Program-made: the position numbers and the translations under genes
Notes under the pieces: generated by a model
What the model was told of the DNA's origin: nothing
Databases searched by the model: none
Seen by the model: only the letters and a program-made list of their open reading frames with translations
From: Plectrocnemia conspersa
Taxonomy: Eukaryota; Arthropoda; Insecta; Trichoptera; Polycentropodidae
Assembly: GCA_009617715.1 (NCBI GenBank)
Contig: VTFK01000048.1
Span: 186,001 to 250,000, forward strand
DNA length: 64,000 bases
Direction of reading: 5' to 3'
Part shown: positions 35,225 to 46,084 of the stretch, one piece after another
Layout: each line of letters starts with the position of its first letter
Position numbering within the stretch: position 1 is the first letter of the stretch

Positions 35225-35910
35225 TATAAAAAAATGCATTTAACGATTCACCAACTAACCATGCTAAATGAACACATTTTTGATAAGTTTAACATGAATA
35301 AAAGTATAGTATTATTAGCGCTAGATATGGATAAAATATTCGATAGCATTTAGTATAACGGATTTTTGTATATATATATTATCTGGTTATTTTAAACACA
35401 TAATACATTATAATCTAGCCATTAAAATGTTTTGCTAAATAATGACCTCTCAATATCGCGTAAAATTCCACCTAGAATCCTGCAGTAGTTTACTCGGGCC
35501 TCTTCAATCTATATACGAATGACATTCCCATATAAAAAAAATCTGACTAAAAATGTACGCTAAACTAGTTTTAGCAATCTTAAGTAACAAATATTTTTTT
35601 CACAAAAGTTGAAAAATCATTTGATTATTAAAAAAAAAACTAAAGCAATAATTTAACAACACACAAACAATCATTAATTCTATCTTTTAAAATTGAAATA
35701 GCAACTATATTAAATAGAGAATGAGCGTCAAATACTTTGATATACTCTAACTTTAAATTCACCAAATATACTGCGCACATAAAACCAATATATAACAGAA
35801 AAAGCCAATTAATTAATAAAATAATACAATACTGTGGAAGGTCCGTTATGATAACGCAGTTAACGCTTATGTCATTTAAACCTAATTTTGATAAAAGGCC
35901 CAATTTATAT
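35225..35910 (+). pseudogene. Degenerate Jockey-like LINE fragment, reverse transcriptase
   Basis: In order on the plus strand: HQLTMLNEHIFDKFNMNKS followed by VLLALDMDKIFDSI.YNGFLY (the 'hQllrl.e.i..gfn...s...v.LD.eKAFD.VWh.GLlyK' segment with motif A), then LLGPLQSIYTNDIPI (the 'SVLGPLLYsIYTNDiP' box). Further on, HIKPIYNRKSQLINKIIQY corresponds to the region after the palm ('lyPl..r.S.L...nKl..Y'). TGG of the usual VWH is now a stop. Frames shift several times and the FADD box was not found, so part is deleted. Confidence 0.75.
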
Positions 35911-36890
35911 TATAAAAATAATAAATACTAGAATTGCATAGCTTACAATTGCAACACTAGTGATAACTGATACCATAATTGTCCTCCCGGTCAACATCCG
36001 CTGTTTAATAATTATTAACTGTCTGTTAAACAGCATAAAAACAACCCTTTGTGCGTAAAGAATGCATCAGACAATGGATCTCTAGCGTAAAAACCGCTAA
36101 TGTATTCAGCTCGTATTTTTGGGTCAAAATTTGAATACGGTGATTGTCAGAACTTATATAGCGTAAGTCAGAAATATATAAATAAATATAAGATGTTAAG
36201 AAATTGTATTTAATGGTTGAAATTTAAATTGAACCGGTCAGAATTTCTATTATATTTTGACGAATGAGCAAAATCTTTTTTTTTCAGTCTGTTTTTATTA
36301 CTGTTCATTGGTCAGATAATAGTTTTTTAAATGCTAATGTTTGTATATCCCTGTGGTCTTAATATTGTAATAAACGTCTATGTAAAAAAAACTTATGGAC
36401 ATACATCTCAAAATTTACATTTGCATAGACATTAAAACTAAAAAAAAATATTTTGTGCTTATAAAACATATTTTAAAAATGTTTCAAAAATATTTATTTA
36501 ATTTACTTCAACTTATTTTTAACCAGAGTATTAAATCTAATTTAAATCTGTTTTAAGATCTGATGTAAACTATAGAAAATATCTCAATAATATATATATT
36601 TACAATTGGTTTCTTAACACTGACCTAATATTTTATATATATTAAAGAAATAACGAAATCATTATCTTTGGAAACAGCTTTTAATTTATTAATATAGATA
36701 TCGATTATGACATACATACAATATAAACATAATACATATTTAGTTCACGAATCAAGCGTGAATAATAACATTTGTGAGTCATGTTTATTTGCAATATTAT
36801 GCTGACAAAAAGTAATAACACAATGGCTTTATTTTGCAAGACTAATCAGAGCTATTGTCCACAAAGAAAATGCAACAAAAGATAAATGAA
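35911..36890. other. AT-rich DNA upstream of the candidate gene
   Basis: No element recognised. GCTGTTTAATAATT ... ACTGTCTGTTAAACAGC near 36000-36033 forms inverted arms. A small frame from ATG 36823 (MALFCKTNQSYCPQ) stops after 20 codons and is not in phase with the gene that follows. Confidence 0.4.
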
Positions 36891-36931
36891 CGCATGTGTC
36901 TAAATTCCTTGAAACGACATGTCATAAAAAA

Positions 36932-38010
36932 ATGCAGGCTGAATCTATGATTCAACTAATTTGTCAGTCGATCGCGGCCAGCAACAAAGGCTTCAGTTGC
37001 TCGCCGGTCTTCATCGAAGTTGGTGTTTCAACTAGAAAAGTATTCATCTTAATTGAAGAAGAAAGAAGAAAGATGGAAAAAAATTCTATTTCGGAGAAAA
37101 AACCTTGTGAGTTATTAAATTCATAGATTAACTTATCCTAACATATGTTTTTGTGTAATTTCTAATATTTTTATATATAGCTTGCAGGTTAGCAGGAATA
37201 ATTGGTTTTATATTTGCGCCGCTACTTATGTTTACGGCTAAAATTAAAAAAATACTAAAATTGACATCAACGTCTGAACAAAAAAAGAAATCGAAGCAAG
37301 CAAGGAACGTCCTCGTACCAACGCATATATACATTTCATCGTAAATAAAATGGAATCTTTTGAGTCTGCCAAATATGCTGCAATGTTTAAAGAATCTGAC
37401 ATCGATATCAATCTCGTCGTAATATATAATGACAGGTTTAATAGTAATTCAAAAGCTCAGCTTAGATACCCTAAAAGAATCGATTTTTCATTAATCCAAA
37501 AAAATTCAAATGGCACTAATGTAAATCTGATTCGATCTACTATGAGCAACTATTTTCGAGGCACTCGAATGCAAGAACACTGGGAAGACATCGATTTTGA
37601 TATGCTACCTTTTGCTTTGTGTGTTTTAACGCTTCGGGAGAAGGGAGGAATAGCAACGATATGGCCAAATGATTACAATTGCATTGTGGAAATAATCGTT
37701 TTGAATGATCTATTTGCAAAAGTAAACAAATGTAAGTTTAACATAAACATTTTAATTATCAATATGAAATTTAATGTTGATTATCAATTTTCAGATATCG
37801 AAGATCGTCCTACTGGCTTATATGTGGACAGGTGGGGTTCTTGTATAGCATCGAAATCACCCAAACATCCATTTTTGACATCGATTATACCTGGGCTGCT
37901 GTTAGCTTACGATATGCAACCAAGCATTTTTGTCAGTAGATGTTTGAAACGTTTTTGCAACGGTAAGACATTCACAAATTCTGAAACTTATTATTTTGTA
38001 GACATTTAAC
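36932..38010 (+). CDS. Candidate host gene, unidentified product, 3-4 exons with tiny introns
   Basis: Likely exon 1 is 36932-37106 (ATG of MQAESMIQL; no earlier in-frame ATG before a TGA). Donor GTGAGT at 37107 and acceptor ATATATAG at 37179-37180 enclose 74 bases. Exon 2 runs from 37181. Its frame ends at 37344, but a shift at the A7 run 37279-37285 joins it to the frame that holds ATG 37350 and is open from 37278. This long frame continues to donor GTAAGT (37732) and acceptor TTTTCAG (37794), a 63-base intron without stops. The last exon runs to TAA at 38008-38010, with a possible further 39-base intron (37962-38000 or so). Exon 2 has a hydrophobic segment (LAGIIGFIFAPLLMFTAKI). The C-terminal part (DRWGSCIASKSPKHPFLTSI) is clearly protein-like. 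Family not recognised. It may be a living gene with an assembly error in A7, two adjacent ORFs, or a young pseudogene. Confidence 0.5.
37350..38010 (+). CDS. 219-codon frame of the candidate gene
   Basis: The longest frame in the window. Acidic and aromatic-rich blocks such as FKESDIDINLVVIYNDRFN and EHWEDIDFDMLPFALCVLTL and the conserved-looking DRPTGLYVDRWGSC make chance unlikely in AT-rich DNA. The frame is also open for 24 codons before the ATG (KKEIEASKERPRTNAYIHFI), so the ATG at 37350 may be internal. Without splicing the frame reads through the 63-base intron-like segment as KCKFNINILIINMKFNVDYQFSD, which has lower complexity than its flanks and supports real splicing there. Confidence 0.6.
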
Positions 38011-38155
38011 ATCTTTATAAATCTTACTATTAATATGAAAGTATTAATAAGCTATAATACAACGATTATAATTGATTGATAGCAGTTTCACTCTTATTAT
38101 ATAAACATATGTATAACTGTATGATCTTATTGTTTTCCATTATACTTATATAAAC

Positions 38156-38161
38156 AATAAA
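38156..38161 (+). terminator. Poly(A) signal AATAAA
   Basis: A canonical AATAAA hexamer about 150 bases after the stop codon of the candidate gene, followed by a T-rich stretch (TCTCATTTTTCTTACTGTTTATG). The hexamer is common by chance in AT-rich DNA, so position is the main support. Confidence 0.4.
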
Positions 38162-38740
38162 ATCTCATTTTTCTTACTGTTTATGATATTTTATTTATTC
38201 ATATTATCAAAAAAATTTATAATACTATTTTATTTATTAATCAAAGATAAGAAATAATAAAATAAATGATACATAATAGAATTGAATACATTTTATTGTA
38301 TTGTATCTAAGTACTTTATTATCTAAAAATATACAAGAATCAATACATTCACAAGGAAAGTCCACAATTTTCCGATCGTTGATCAAAGGAAAATAAAAAG
38401 ACCACATGCATCGCAGAAGTATTGCGTGCTTAAGTATTTTATTAATGAGAACAAAGAATCAATCGAATTCTAACAAAATAAAATTACATTCTACGAGAAG
38501 ATATAAGATTTATACATAAATAAGGTACAGATTTTTTTATTGAGTAATTTTAGATTAGACTGTTTTGTTATAGATTGAAAATCTATTCTAAAACTTTTTA
38601 TTTCCTTTTAAAATATTTTTATTAATTATAATTTATTTAATTTTTAGCTATTGAATTAAAAATTGTTTATATTATTTTAAGTATATGTGGGGGACAACGC
38701 TGATGAGGATCTTTTTCTTCAAACAATCTGTTACCAAATA
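38162..38740. other. AT-rich DNA, no gene seen
   Basis: No coding frame or element recognised. Confidence 0.5.
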
Positions 38741-38743
38741 TAA

Positions 38744-38935
38744 TCATTCATCAATGAGAATAAATAATACAAAGCCCTCGTTATGACTAGAAAAAGACTC
38801 CGGCAGATAGTCCACCTGAGACTTGTTCACAGAATATTGCTGAGAGTTTTGCACAACAATTTCGTTCTGTTTTAAAGAAATCTTTTTCATTTTAAACTCA
38901 GTGGTTTTTTTTCTTTGCATTTTTTGCAGTTGCAA
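38744..38935 (-). CDS. Possible short exon or ORF, unidentified
   Basis: A 63-codon minus-strand frame, open further upstream without an ATG. It is hydrophilic, Lys/Gln/Ser-rich (KKISLKQNEIVVQNSQQYSV, then DYLPESFSSHNEGFVLF). It reads better than typical chance frames here and lies tail to tail with the candidate gene at 36.9-38.0 kb. No domain, splice site or poly(A) context supports it clearly. Confidence 0.25.
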   Translation of the reverse strand: MQLQKMQRKKTTEFKMKKISLKQNEIVVQNSQQYSVNKSQVDYLPESFSSHNEGFVLFILIDE

Positions 38936-39334
38936 AAAACAACCATTAATAAAACTAAGTACTAATCTTATATATGGCTTTGAGAAGACTTTTTTTTGTG
39001 TCTGATTTGTTTACCTTTTCGTGATTCTTAAGACGTTATAATTTTTTGATCTTTATACATGTATTAAAATTACTTTAATTTATAAGAAAAATAACGAATT
39101 TTGCATTAAGAACTACAGTGGTATACCTAAAACCGTTTCGCGAATACAGCGGTCGGGAATGGAACTTTTGAAATATTTTTTTTAATAAAACTCACCGCTT
39201 TTTATTTGCTTAGAGTGACTATATCAAATCATCTATCTTATAAATCTTTTCAATGTTAACTAATGAAATTCTTAACTTGTCATTAGTGTTAATACAATAC
39301 CATAACTTCAATATAATCTGATAAGCCACCACGT

Positions 39335-39700
39335 GCTCATATGCAGGCGTGATAAGAATGTATGCGGCATATGTGCTCATCGCCAAGCTCGAATGCAAAA
39401 AGTGAGTTTCATCCGAGGCTGGTAATCTCACCTGATCCTGGTAATCCTTGTGTTACATACAATCTTACGGTTTACAGCAGAAAGACCACTTGGCCCGAAT
39501 GCCTTCGAGGGCTCTTCGGGCGATTTTGCGCCGACAGACTGCACATTTCGCTCCGCGGGCGGCAATTTTTCCACTCGCGGCGCCGGAAAAGTGGTGGAAT
39601 TTTAGTAGACGTCAAGTAGATGAAAAAATATACATGGGAATTTTCCGGAATAGAAGCGCCAGTCAAGTTGACCGCAAGATACATACGTGGAATTGTTTTG
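39335..39700. other. GC-rich island, candidate conserved non-coding block
   Basis: Strong GC/CG core (CGATTTTGCGCCGACAGACTG, CGGCGCCGGAAAAG). Open frames occur on both strands over the same bases (39362-39619 and 39448-39783 plus, 39472-39684 minus), the pattern expected from GC-rich non-coding DNA. AAAAAGTGAGTTTC at 39397-39410 is donor-like. Confidence 0.4.
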
Positions 39701-40355
39701 AATTAGTAACAATTTGGAATATTTTAAGAGATATTTTATTGATCATGTATCAAGCACAGCAGGAAAAAATATTTTACTGCTAAGAAATTTAAATGAGCAA
39801 ATAAAAGACAGGATCAGTTTTTTTTAATTTAAAAGAATTTTTTTGCCGAACTTTGTTTGGTGGCCAGGCGATTTTGCAGAATAATGGCAAACATTTTTTT
39901 TTTTTAGTAAATTCCCTATAACTTGTAAACCATATTTTATTGAAATTTCATATGTAGCTTCCCTATTATTTTTCTAATAAATATATAAAGACATACCTTT
40001 TGAAAATCCACATATTATGCGTTTATTACGCCCTCTAAATCCAATAAAAAACTCATTTTATAATCAAAGGAGTGCAGTATATTTAGTCTCTTCTCTTATA
40101 TTTGTAATTAAAAATGATATTCCGGAAATGCAGGAAGATTAGTAAGCACTGCGATGAAAGTATTAAACGCATATCTGGACCAGTGGCACCGTGTACTGTA
40201 ATAAATATATCAATACATAGTTACATAATATTTCAAAAAAAACAATGGAATAAACAAAAAATTTTGAATTTCATTTATTTTAATGCGCATTCTTTTATTC
40301 GTTTTAGTATCAAAATTTTAATCGTGACAGTAAAATTAAATTGTAAGTAAAGCTA
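39701..40355. other. Mostly AT-rich DNA, no gene seen
   Basis: A 78-codon plus-strand frame at 40114-40350 starts in a protein-like way (FRKCRKISKHCDESIKRISG) and then becomes Ile/Phe/Lys-rich; the start could be a short element fragment. Otherwise nothing recognised. Confidence 0.35.
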
Positions 40356-40359
40356 AAGA

Positions 40360-40738
40360 ATGGATGCAAAACTCAGTGCAATCTATCGATTTTGAAGATC
40401 GATCTTACCGTGCCCGTGCTGTCGATCTACCAGAAAGGCTTTCGGATAAGCTAAAAAACCATCAACCAATAAAAATAAAAAGTGTAAATATGTGAGAAGA
40501 AAGTGTCGTGTCGGTTCTGCACATGGAAAGATACAACACACATGTGCAGAAGAAGTGAAATTGATCTTCATATTGCCGAGTGTTTTTATACGTATCAAAA
40601 AAAGTGAATAGTGTAAATAAAAAAAGTGTAAATAATAAAAATAAACGTAAATAGTGCTATAGTGTGGTTTATAAGTGTAATGATAAAAATAAATGTGTCT
40701 GTGATAGTTGTAAGCAGAGAAGGGACGCCGAAAAATTT
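40360..40738 (+). other. Possible non-coding first exon with donor GTGAGT
   Basis: A mixed-composition block containing repeated AAAAAGTGTAAATA-type motifs (about 40478, 40600-40660), ending CCGAAAAATTTG followed by GTGAGTGCAAAT at 40740. The sequence has few ATGs and frequent stops, as in an insect 5' untranslated exon, and the donor matches consensus. There is no promoter motif or downstream exon that I can identify, so an element fragment is equally possible. Confidence 0.25.
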
Positions 40739-40744
40739 GGTGAG

Positions 40745-41995
40745 TGCAAATTATATTATATTATAAACAGATATTTTTTTTAAAATCGTATTATAGAAGC
40801 ATTTAAACATATAAATCGTATTATTATAGAAGCATTTAAACATATATATTATAAAATTATAAATCTCTGGTTTGTAACCATTGCAACCATTTTGAATTTA
40901 CACACAATATTAGGAGTGAAAAATACATATTTATTCGCTAATGAATTTAACTGCAATAATAATCTATTTTTTTAAATTAATTTACAATAAACTAATACAG
41001 CGATAATTTATCCGAATTGTAGCTTTTTCCCCCTGGTTTCTTAATCAGTAATGATATTTTTTGGAAGCTCTTTCTAATTTATCTACATACTATCTACATC
41101 TAATTTTGCAATAACATACAGAATTTTAGTTTGAAGAATTTTGTTAAACAGGGATGTTTCGATTTCTTTTAATTTGATTCATTTTATGTTTACCTAGCTA
41201 GACAGTTTGATCCTGAAATTAATTTCTGTTTAAGAAATGTAACATTAAATATTATTTCTTATATGAAATAAATAATTATGGTTCATACATTTCATAAAAA
41301 AATTCACGTGCCCAAAAAAGGCGACGTCGCAATGGGATAAGACGACTCTTTTTACAAAAATTGTAGTGAAATATAATTTATTTTTTATTTGATAGTACGT
41401 TGAAATAGTATACTACCATCTCTGATTATTATATAGAGGCAAACTTAATGGTATCCTAGTATTATTTTATTAAAAGAAACGCATGACGCAAAACTCATGC
41501 CTGAGTTCACGGTCACTAAACAATATTATTTCAAGATTTTCGTATATGAGTCCTCGGGCGTTAAGCTGTAAAGATAAATAATGTTCCGACTATAATTCAG
41601 CACAAAATACTGAGGTTACAATATTGTTTCTATCAACACAACACTCTGATTTTATCCTAAAAATATTTTATTTACAACTACTCCTGATTGCTATTTAGTG
41701 GAAAACGCCTTTTATCTTGCGCGTCACGTTCATAATTTTGCGCTTTGAATTTAATGTGTTAACGCCAAATATATTTAAATGATTAGTTGCATAATTAAGG
41801 AAGGTATAGTTTATAAGCCCTAGCACAATATTATTACCATGTGCAACGTGACTTAGACATGTGACATATTTTTATCATCACGTGCATGGCACATATTGTA
41901 GAAATCCATCGATAAAATGGTTTAATTACATCTTATAATGAGTTTACATTTACAAAATATAGTTTATTAAATCACACCTAAATATTATATTAGGG
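40745..41995. other. AT-rich DNA, no gene seen
   Basis: A short direct repeat, ATAAATCGTATTAT followed by AGAAGCATTTAAACATATA, occurs twice around 40788-40850. Otherwise nothing recognised. Confidence 0.45.
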
Positions 41996-41999
41996 TTTG

Positions 42000-42245
42000 A
42001 ACATACGTATGTATATATGAGTATATGGGGTGTGAAAGTTTGTTTCGGTCCATTACCCGGCAATGGCTCGGAATGCACAGACACCTTCCCAACGATGACA
42101 ATTGTTCGCAGACATGCCATCTACCTATCGGAAAAGTACCATGTGCAAAATGAGCCTCATCATTTGTCATCTGTCAAACGTGGCCTGCTTAGGAAAACTT
42201 CGCACGCTTAGGAAACCACATATAACACACGTTTATGTGTGGTTC
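42000..42245. other. GC-richer island, candidate conserved non-coding block
   Basis: Two mirror frames (41985-42170 minus, 42017-42211 plus) over a balanced-composition block. CGTGGCCTGC and ACACACGTTTATGTGTGG-like inverted pieces are present. No domain. Confidence 0.35.
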
Positions 42246-43400
42246 TTATATTAATTTTACGCACAAAATACAGTACATCATATTAGCTTTAACAATGTTT
42301 TGAAACGAACGTTTTATTATTACCATTAAAACTATGTACTATGTAAGATTTCTCGGTCGAAGATCATTAATATTTTAAACAAATAATTATAAAAAAAATA
42401 ATTATAAAAGTTCTCTTACTAGAGAAAATTTTAATTAATACACAAATTTTAAAGTAATTACTGATAACGAAAAGTTGCAAAAAAATAGTGCATAAAAATC
42501 AAAATCTAAGAAATTTTAAAGGTTCTACAAATTCCTTTTTTTGTTCATTTTTATTGAAAAAAAATTGCTTTAATTTGCCAAACCAAAATATTATACATTA
42601 TTTTTTGAACAATTTTAAAACTGTATATGGTGATGTAAAATCATAAGCTGAGAACAAAATTCATGTAAAGCGCAGTACAAAATCTATTAAACTATAAACG
42701 AAACAATCCAACATATTAGAAATAAATATAAAAATTCGCAATGTTTTAATTTATTCATATTATGTGTTAAATTAATTGAAGTTGGTTTTTCGCTGCGCAT
42801 GATAAAAATACAGCACTTTCATTTGCATTCAGATGTAGTATTTCATAGCTTGTTTACAAATTTCGGAACCGTGCATTTGAGAGAATCTGGGTCAGTACTA
42901 ATGAGATAAAAGTTGTCAAATTATTATTCATTTTACGCCGAACACAGGATTAAAATAGAGTACATGCATACTGCGTCTATAGAGATATTTTATATTATTT
43001 TTTAAATTATCTTTTTTGAATATTCACACATAGGTGAAATCGTTACACGAGAAATTAAGCTCTTTACGTGTAGAGTTGCTTAAAAAAATAAATAAAAAAT
43101 AGAGTGCAAGAGGAGATAAAGGACCATTAAAAGTTTTTTCGCCCGGGAAACTTTGTGCAAGTTGCACATTACCAGGAAGAAGTTCTTGCTGTCAGAAATA
43201 AAATTTCCCTCGCTTTTCATTATGTAAAGTCTTGGGATGTACTAAGATGTCAAGTTTGGAAAGAAATTGGCAGAACCACATGTTGACGTTTTACGAAACA
43301 TTTTATTTATATGATCATTTGACTATACTGTCAAGAAATAAATGGTACAATATAAAATATATAATGTACATCATATATGTTTTTAAGTAGCAATTTTATT
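42246..43400. other. Mostly AT-rich DNA, no gene seen
   Basis: A mild GC rise at about 43110-43260 (CGCCCGGGAAACTTTG) may be a small conserved block. No coding support. Confidence 0.4.
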
Positions 43401-43406
43401 TTTTTA

Positions 43407-43451
43407 AATTAAATCTGATTTTTTAACGAATTAAAAAATCAGATTTTAATT
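43407..43451. repeat. Hairpin, 20-base arms with CGAA loop
   Basis: AATTAAATCTGATTTTTTAA (43407-43426), loop CGAA, then the reverse complement with one extra T (43431-43451). The near-perfect arms suggest a snap-back insertion or a structured transcript rather than composition alone. Confidence 0.75.
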
Positions 43452-44800
43452 AATAATTAATATTACAGTATTGATTTAAAGGATTTTCGTAATATTCTCT
43501 ATTTATTTTTAAGCCTTTCAACTTCTAATCACATGGACCGTATTTATATGAAAATAATTCCTACCTTTGCTACTGTCATGTTTGACCTTTATACAAAGCA
43601 GTCTGCAAATATTCTTTTCTGCCTGTTTAGCTCATCAATACAGCATCTAAAACTTGTTTTGTCTTGTCTTGTCATTTTATTTTACTTATTATTAAAATTT
43701 GATTTTATAAACAAGGTTTAGATAACAATTTATCTAAAATCGATAATAGACCAGTTAGCTCGAAATATACTTTTTAGTATGTATTTTTATGTAACTATTA
43801 TTCGTTTTCGTCCAATTTCTGACCGAGACTAGTGGGTATTATATTCACTGAGCCGTTTTAACGTATTTAGACGTAAAAAATAATTGGATTACTAGTATAA
43901 TTCTGATTCATTCCATGCAAATCCAATAAAATTGTATGCTCTATTTGACCTTTACTTAAAACAACGGTTTTCAACATTTAAATGTGGTTTTAAGGTAATG
44001 TAATAAATTATTATTAATATTATATATATGATATATGTGAGTAGGTATATAAAAAATATAATTTTTTAAAGGACAATATTGCAAACGCTGTATGCTATTA
44101 CTAGTTTGTTACAATACACGACCCTTAACCCTCCCAAGGGATGTTTTCCTGTGCAAACTATCGGATCGTAATGCAAGTTTTCAACCACGCTACGCATATC
44201 TCTGCAATATTTCACTATAGTTACAACGATACTCGCAATTACTGCCAAAGTTTTCGTACTGCAACTTTAACGAGCATCGTAGACTGGGGATGTTCAATAT
44301 TCTAAAAGAATTTTGTATCTATTTTAATTGCTCGTTTATAAATACAAACTACTTTTCCTGTAACTAAGGACCATTTGAAACACACATTCTTTTAATTTTA
44401 TACAATATAATTTTGAAATTACTACTCTTATGAATTGATACATAGATAATAAAATAAAACTTTTTATTGACAAGTGCTGTGTCATTAGTTTTAATAATAA
44501 TAATAATGTTTATCCATGCGTCATGATATCATTTATACAAAATAGTTCAAACATTACACATTAGCTCATATTCAAACATTCACTTATATATGATATCATA
44601 CATACATATATATACATACTTTAAAGTTCATTTTCTCGCCACAAATGCTTATAATTTTTAGTGTTTTTTGGTTAACTAGTTTAAATGCTACTGTACTGTA
44701 TTTTAAGTAGTTTTAAAACAAGCATATTATATAAAATACTCTTTGTTATATTTTAGTGTTTTATTTAGCATTAATTTTAAAAATAAATAAATTATTGTGC
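43452..44800. other. Mostly AT-rich DNA, no gene seen
   Basis: A GC-richer block at about 44085-44290 is crossed by a 60-codon minus-strand frame without motifs. Paired ATGATATCAT motifs occur at 44522 and 44590. Confidence 0.4.
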
Positions 44801-44804
44801 ACTA

Positions 44805-45260
44805 TGCAATCGTTTCGCACAATAACGCGTCTCGTAGTCGCGCCCTCTACGATCCGTAGTCGCTATACACTTTACATGTGAGATAACACACGCGTTTAGG
44901 GGGAGTACCTATGTTTGTACATACAAGGGCATTCTTTGATCCCAGTTCTTTTAAATTCTGGATGAAGACTGATATTATTTCGGCCTGAACGGGTACAACT
45001 GGGGCAATATAGGTCAGCTTCAATTTCAAAAAGTGCACCATTCATTTTGGTCCCATAACGAGAGCTGCGCCCGTTCTCTTCTGTTCTCTATATGGGTATG
45101 AATGTGTTTTTTTTTTGTATTTTATATGTATGGATGGAGATGGGTTAAAAAAGGCATATAACCCATTCAGACACCGTCGGCGCGGACAATATCTCAAGGG
45201 GGCTGTTGAGCCGTATTTTCCACTGTAAGACTGCGCTCGCTGCAGTCATTCGTTTTTTTT
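44805..45260. other. GC-rich island with a short minus-strand frame
   Basis: A balanced-composition block. The minus-strand frame 44847-45041 (IGTPPKRVCYLTCKVYSDYG) and the overlapping minus-strand frame with SRYGTKMNGALFEIEADLYC both read somewhat like protein, so this may be a fragment of an unknown element. Conserved non-coding DNA is the alternative. Confidence 0.3.
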
Positions 45261-45885
45261 AAATGATCTTCCTACTTGTTTAAATTTAATACCAAATATT
45301 TTTTAAGTATATTATAATTATAAAATACAAAAATATCAATCCTTAACTTTTACAATAAATATAAAGATTAAATGTAATACTATCCTTGTTATTTAATATA
45401 ATTTATTGCGTTCATTATAAAACTATTTTAAATTATGCTTTATGTTTTAATTTTCTTTTCTAGTTTGATTTACTGTATGTTTTATACACATATCGACGCT
45501 ATTTTTAATATTAAAAATAATCATATATATTCATTTATAATATACATACATACTAATGTTTAATATAAGCTTATATTTCATATATTTTTAATGTATTATC
45601 TTCAATCAAAATTAAAGTGATTTTTATGCTTTTAAGATCTTTTAATATTTTAGAATAACAGTACCAATTTTCCTTTTCCTAAACGATATTGTATCAGAAT
45701 ATTTATATTATTACTAGTCAATGTACTAATGCAGTTTGCTATTTTTATTCACTTTTTATATTTTCATTAGACTAATTAGAAAATTCGAATACCGAATATA
45801 TTTACCTATTTTTTTACAATTTCTGATTCGAATTTTTATGCAAATATTTGTTAATACTTGTGAAACATTTTAAAAATTTTAATTT
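45261..45885. other. AT-rich DNA, no gene seen
   Basis: No frame or element recognised. Confidence 0.5.
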
Positions 45886-45889
45886 TCTA

Positions 45890-46055
45890 AATCAACAATA
45901 CATTTGTGTATTTTTATTTTTGCTTATTACAACAACGCAGGTAGTCGTTTTGTTTTCGATGCACAGTTGCATTTTCTTCAGCCCAATTGTGCCCCAATTT
46001 GTCTTACAAAATTTATCTTATTATTTTATTGTTATTTATAACATACATGGTCATA
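45890..46055. repeat. Dispersed repeat, copy 2 (pairs with 8300-8470)
   Basis: Same-orientation partner of 8300-8470, with TACAACAACGCAGGTAGT and TTACAAAATTTATCTTATTA as anchors. This copy is longer in the middle by about 15 bases (CAGCCCAATTGTGCCCC). Confidence 0.5.
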
Positions 46056-46084
46056 ATAATTCATTTTCATCAAAATTATTAGCC

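Noticed and set aside
39448..39783. 111-codon plus-strand frame as a gene
   Set aside because: Overlaps open frames in another plus frame and on the minus strand; the second half is AT-rich and low-complexity.
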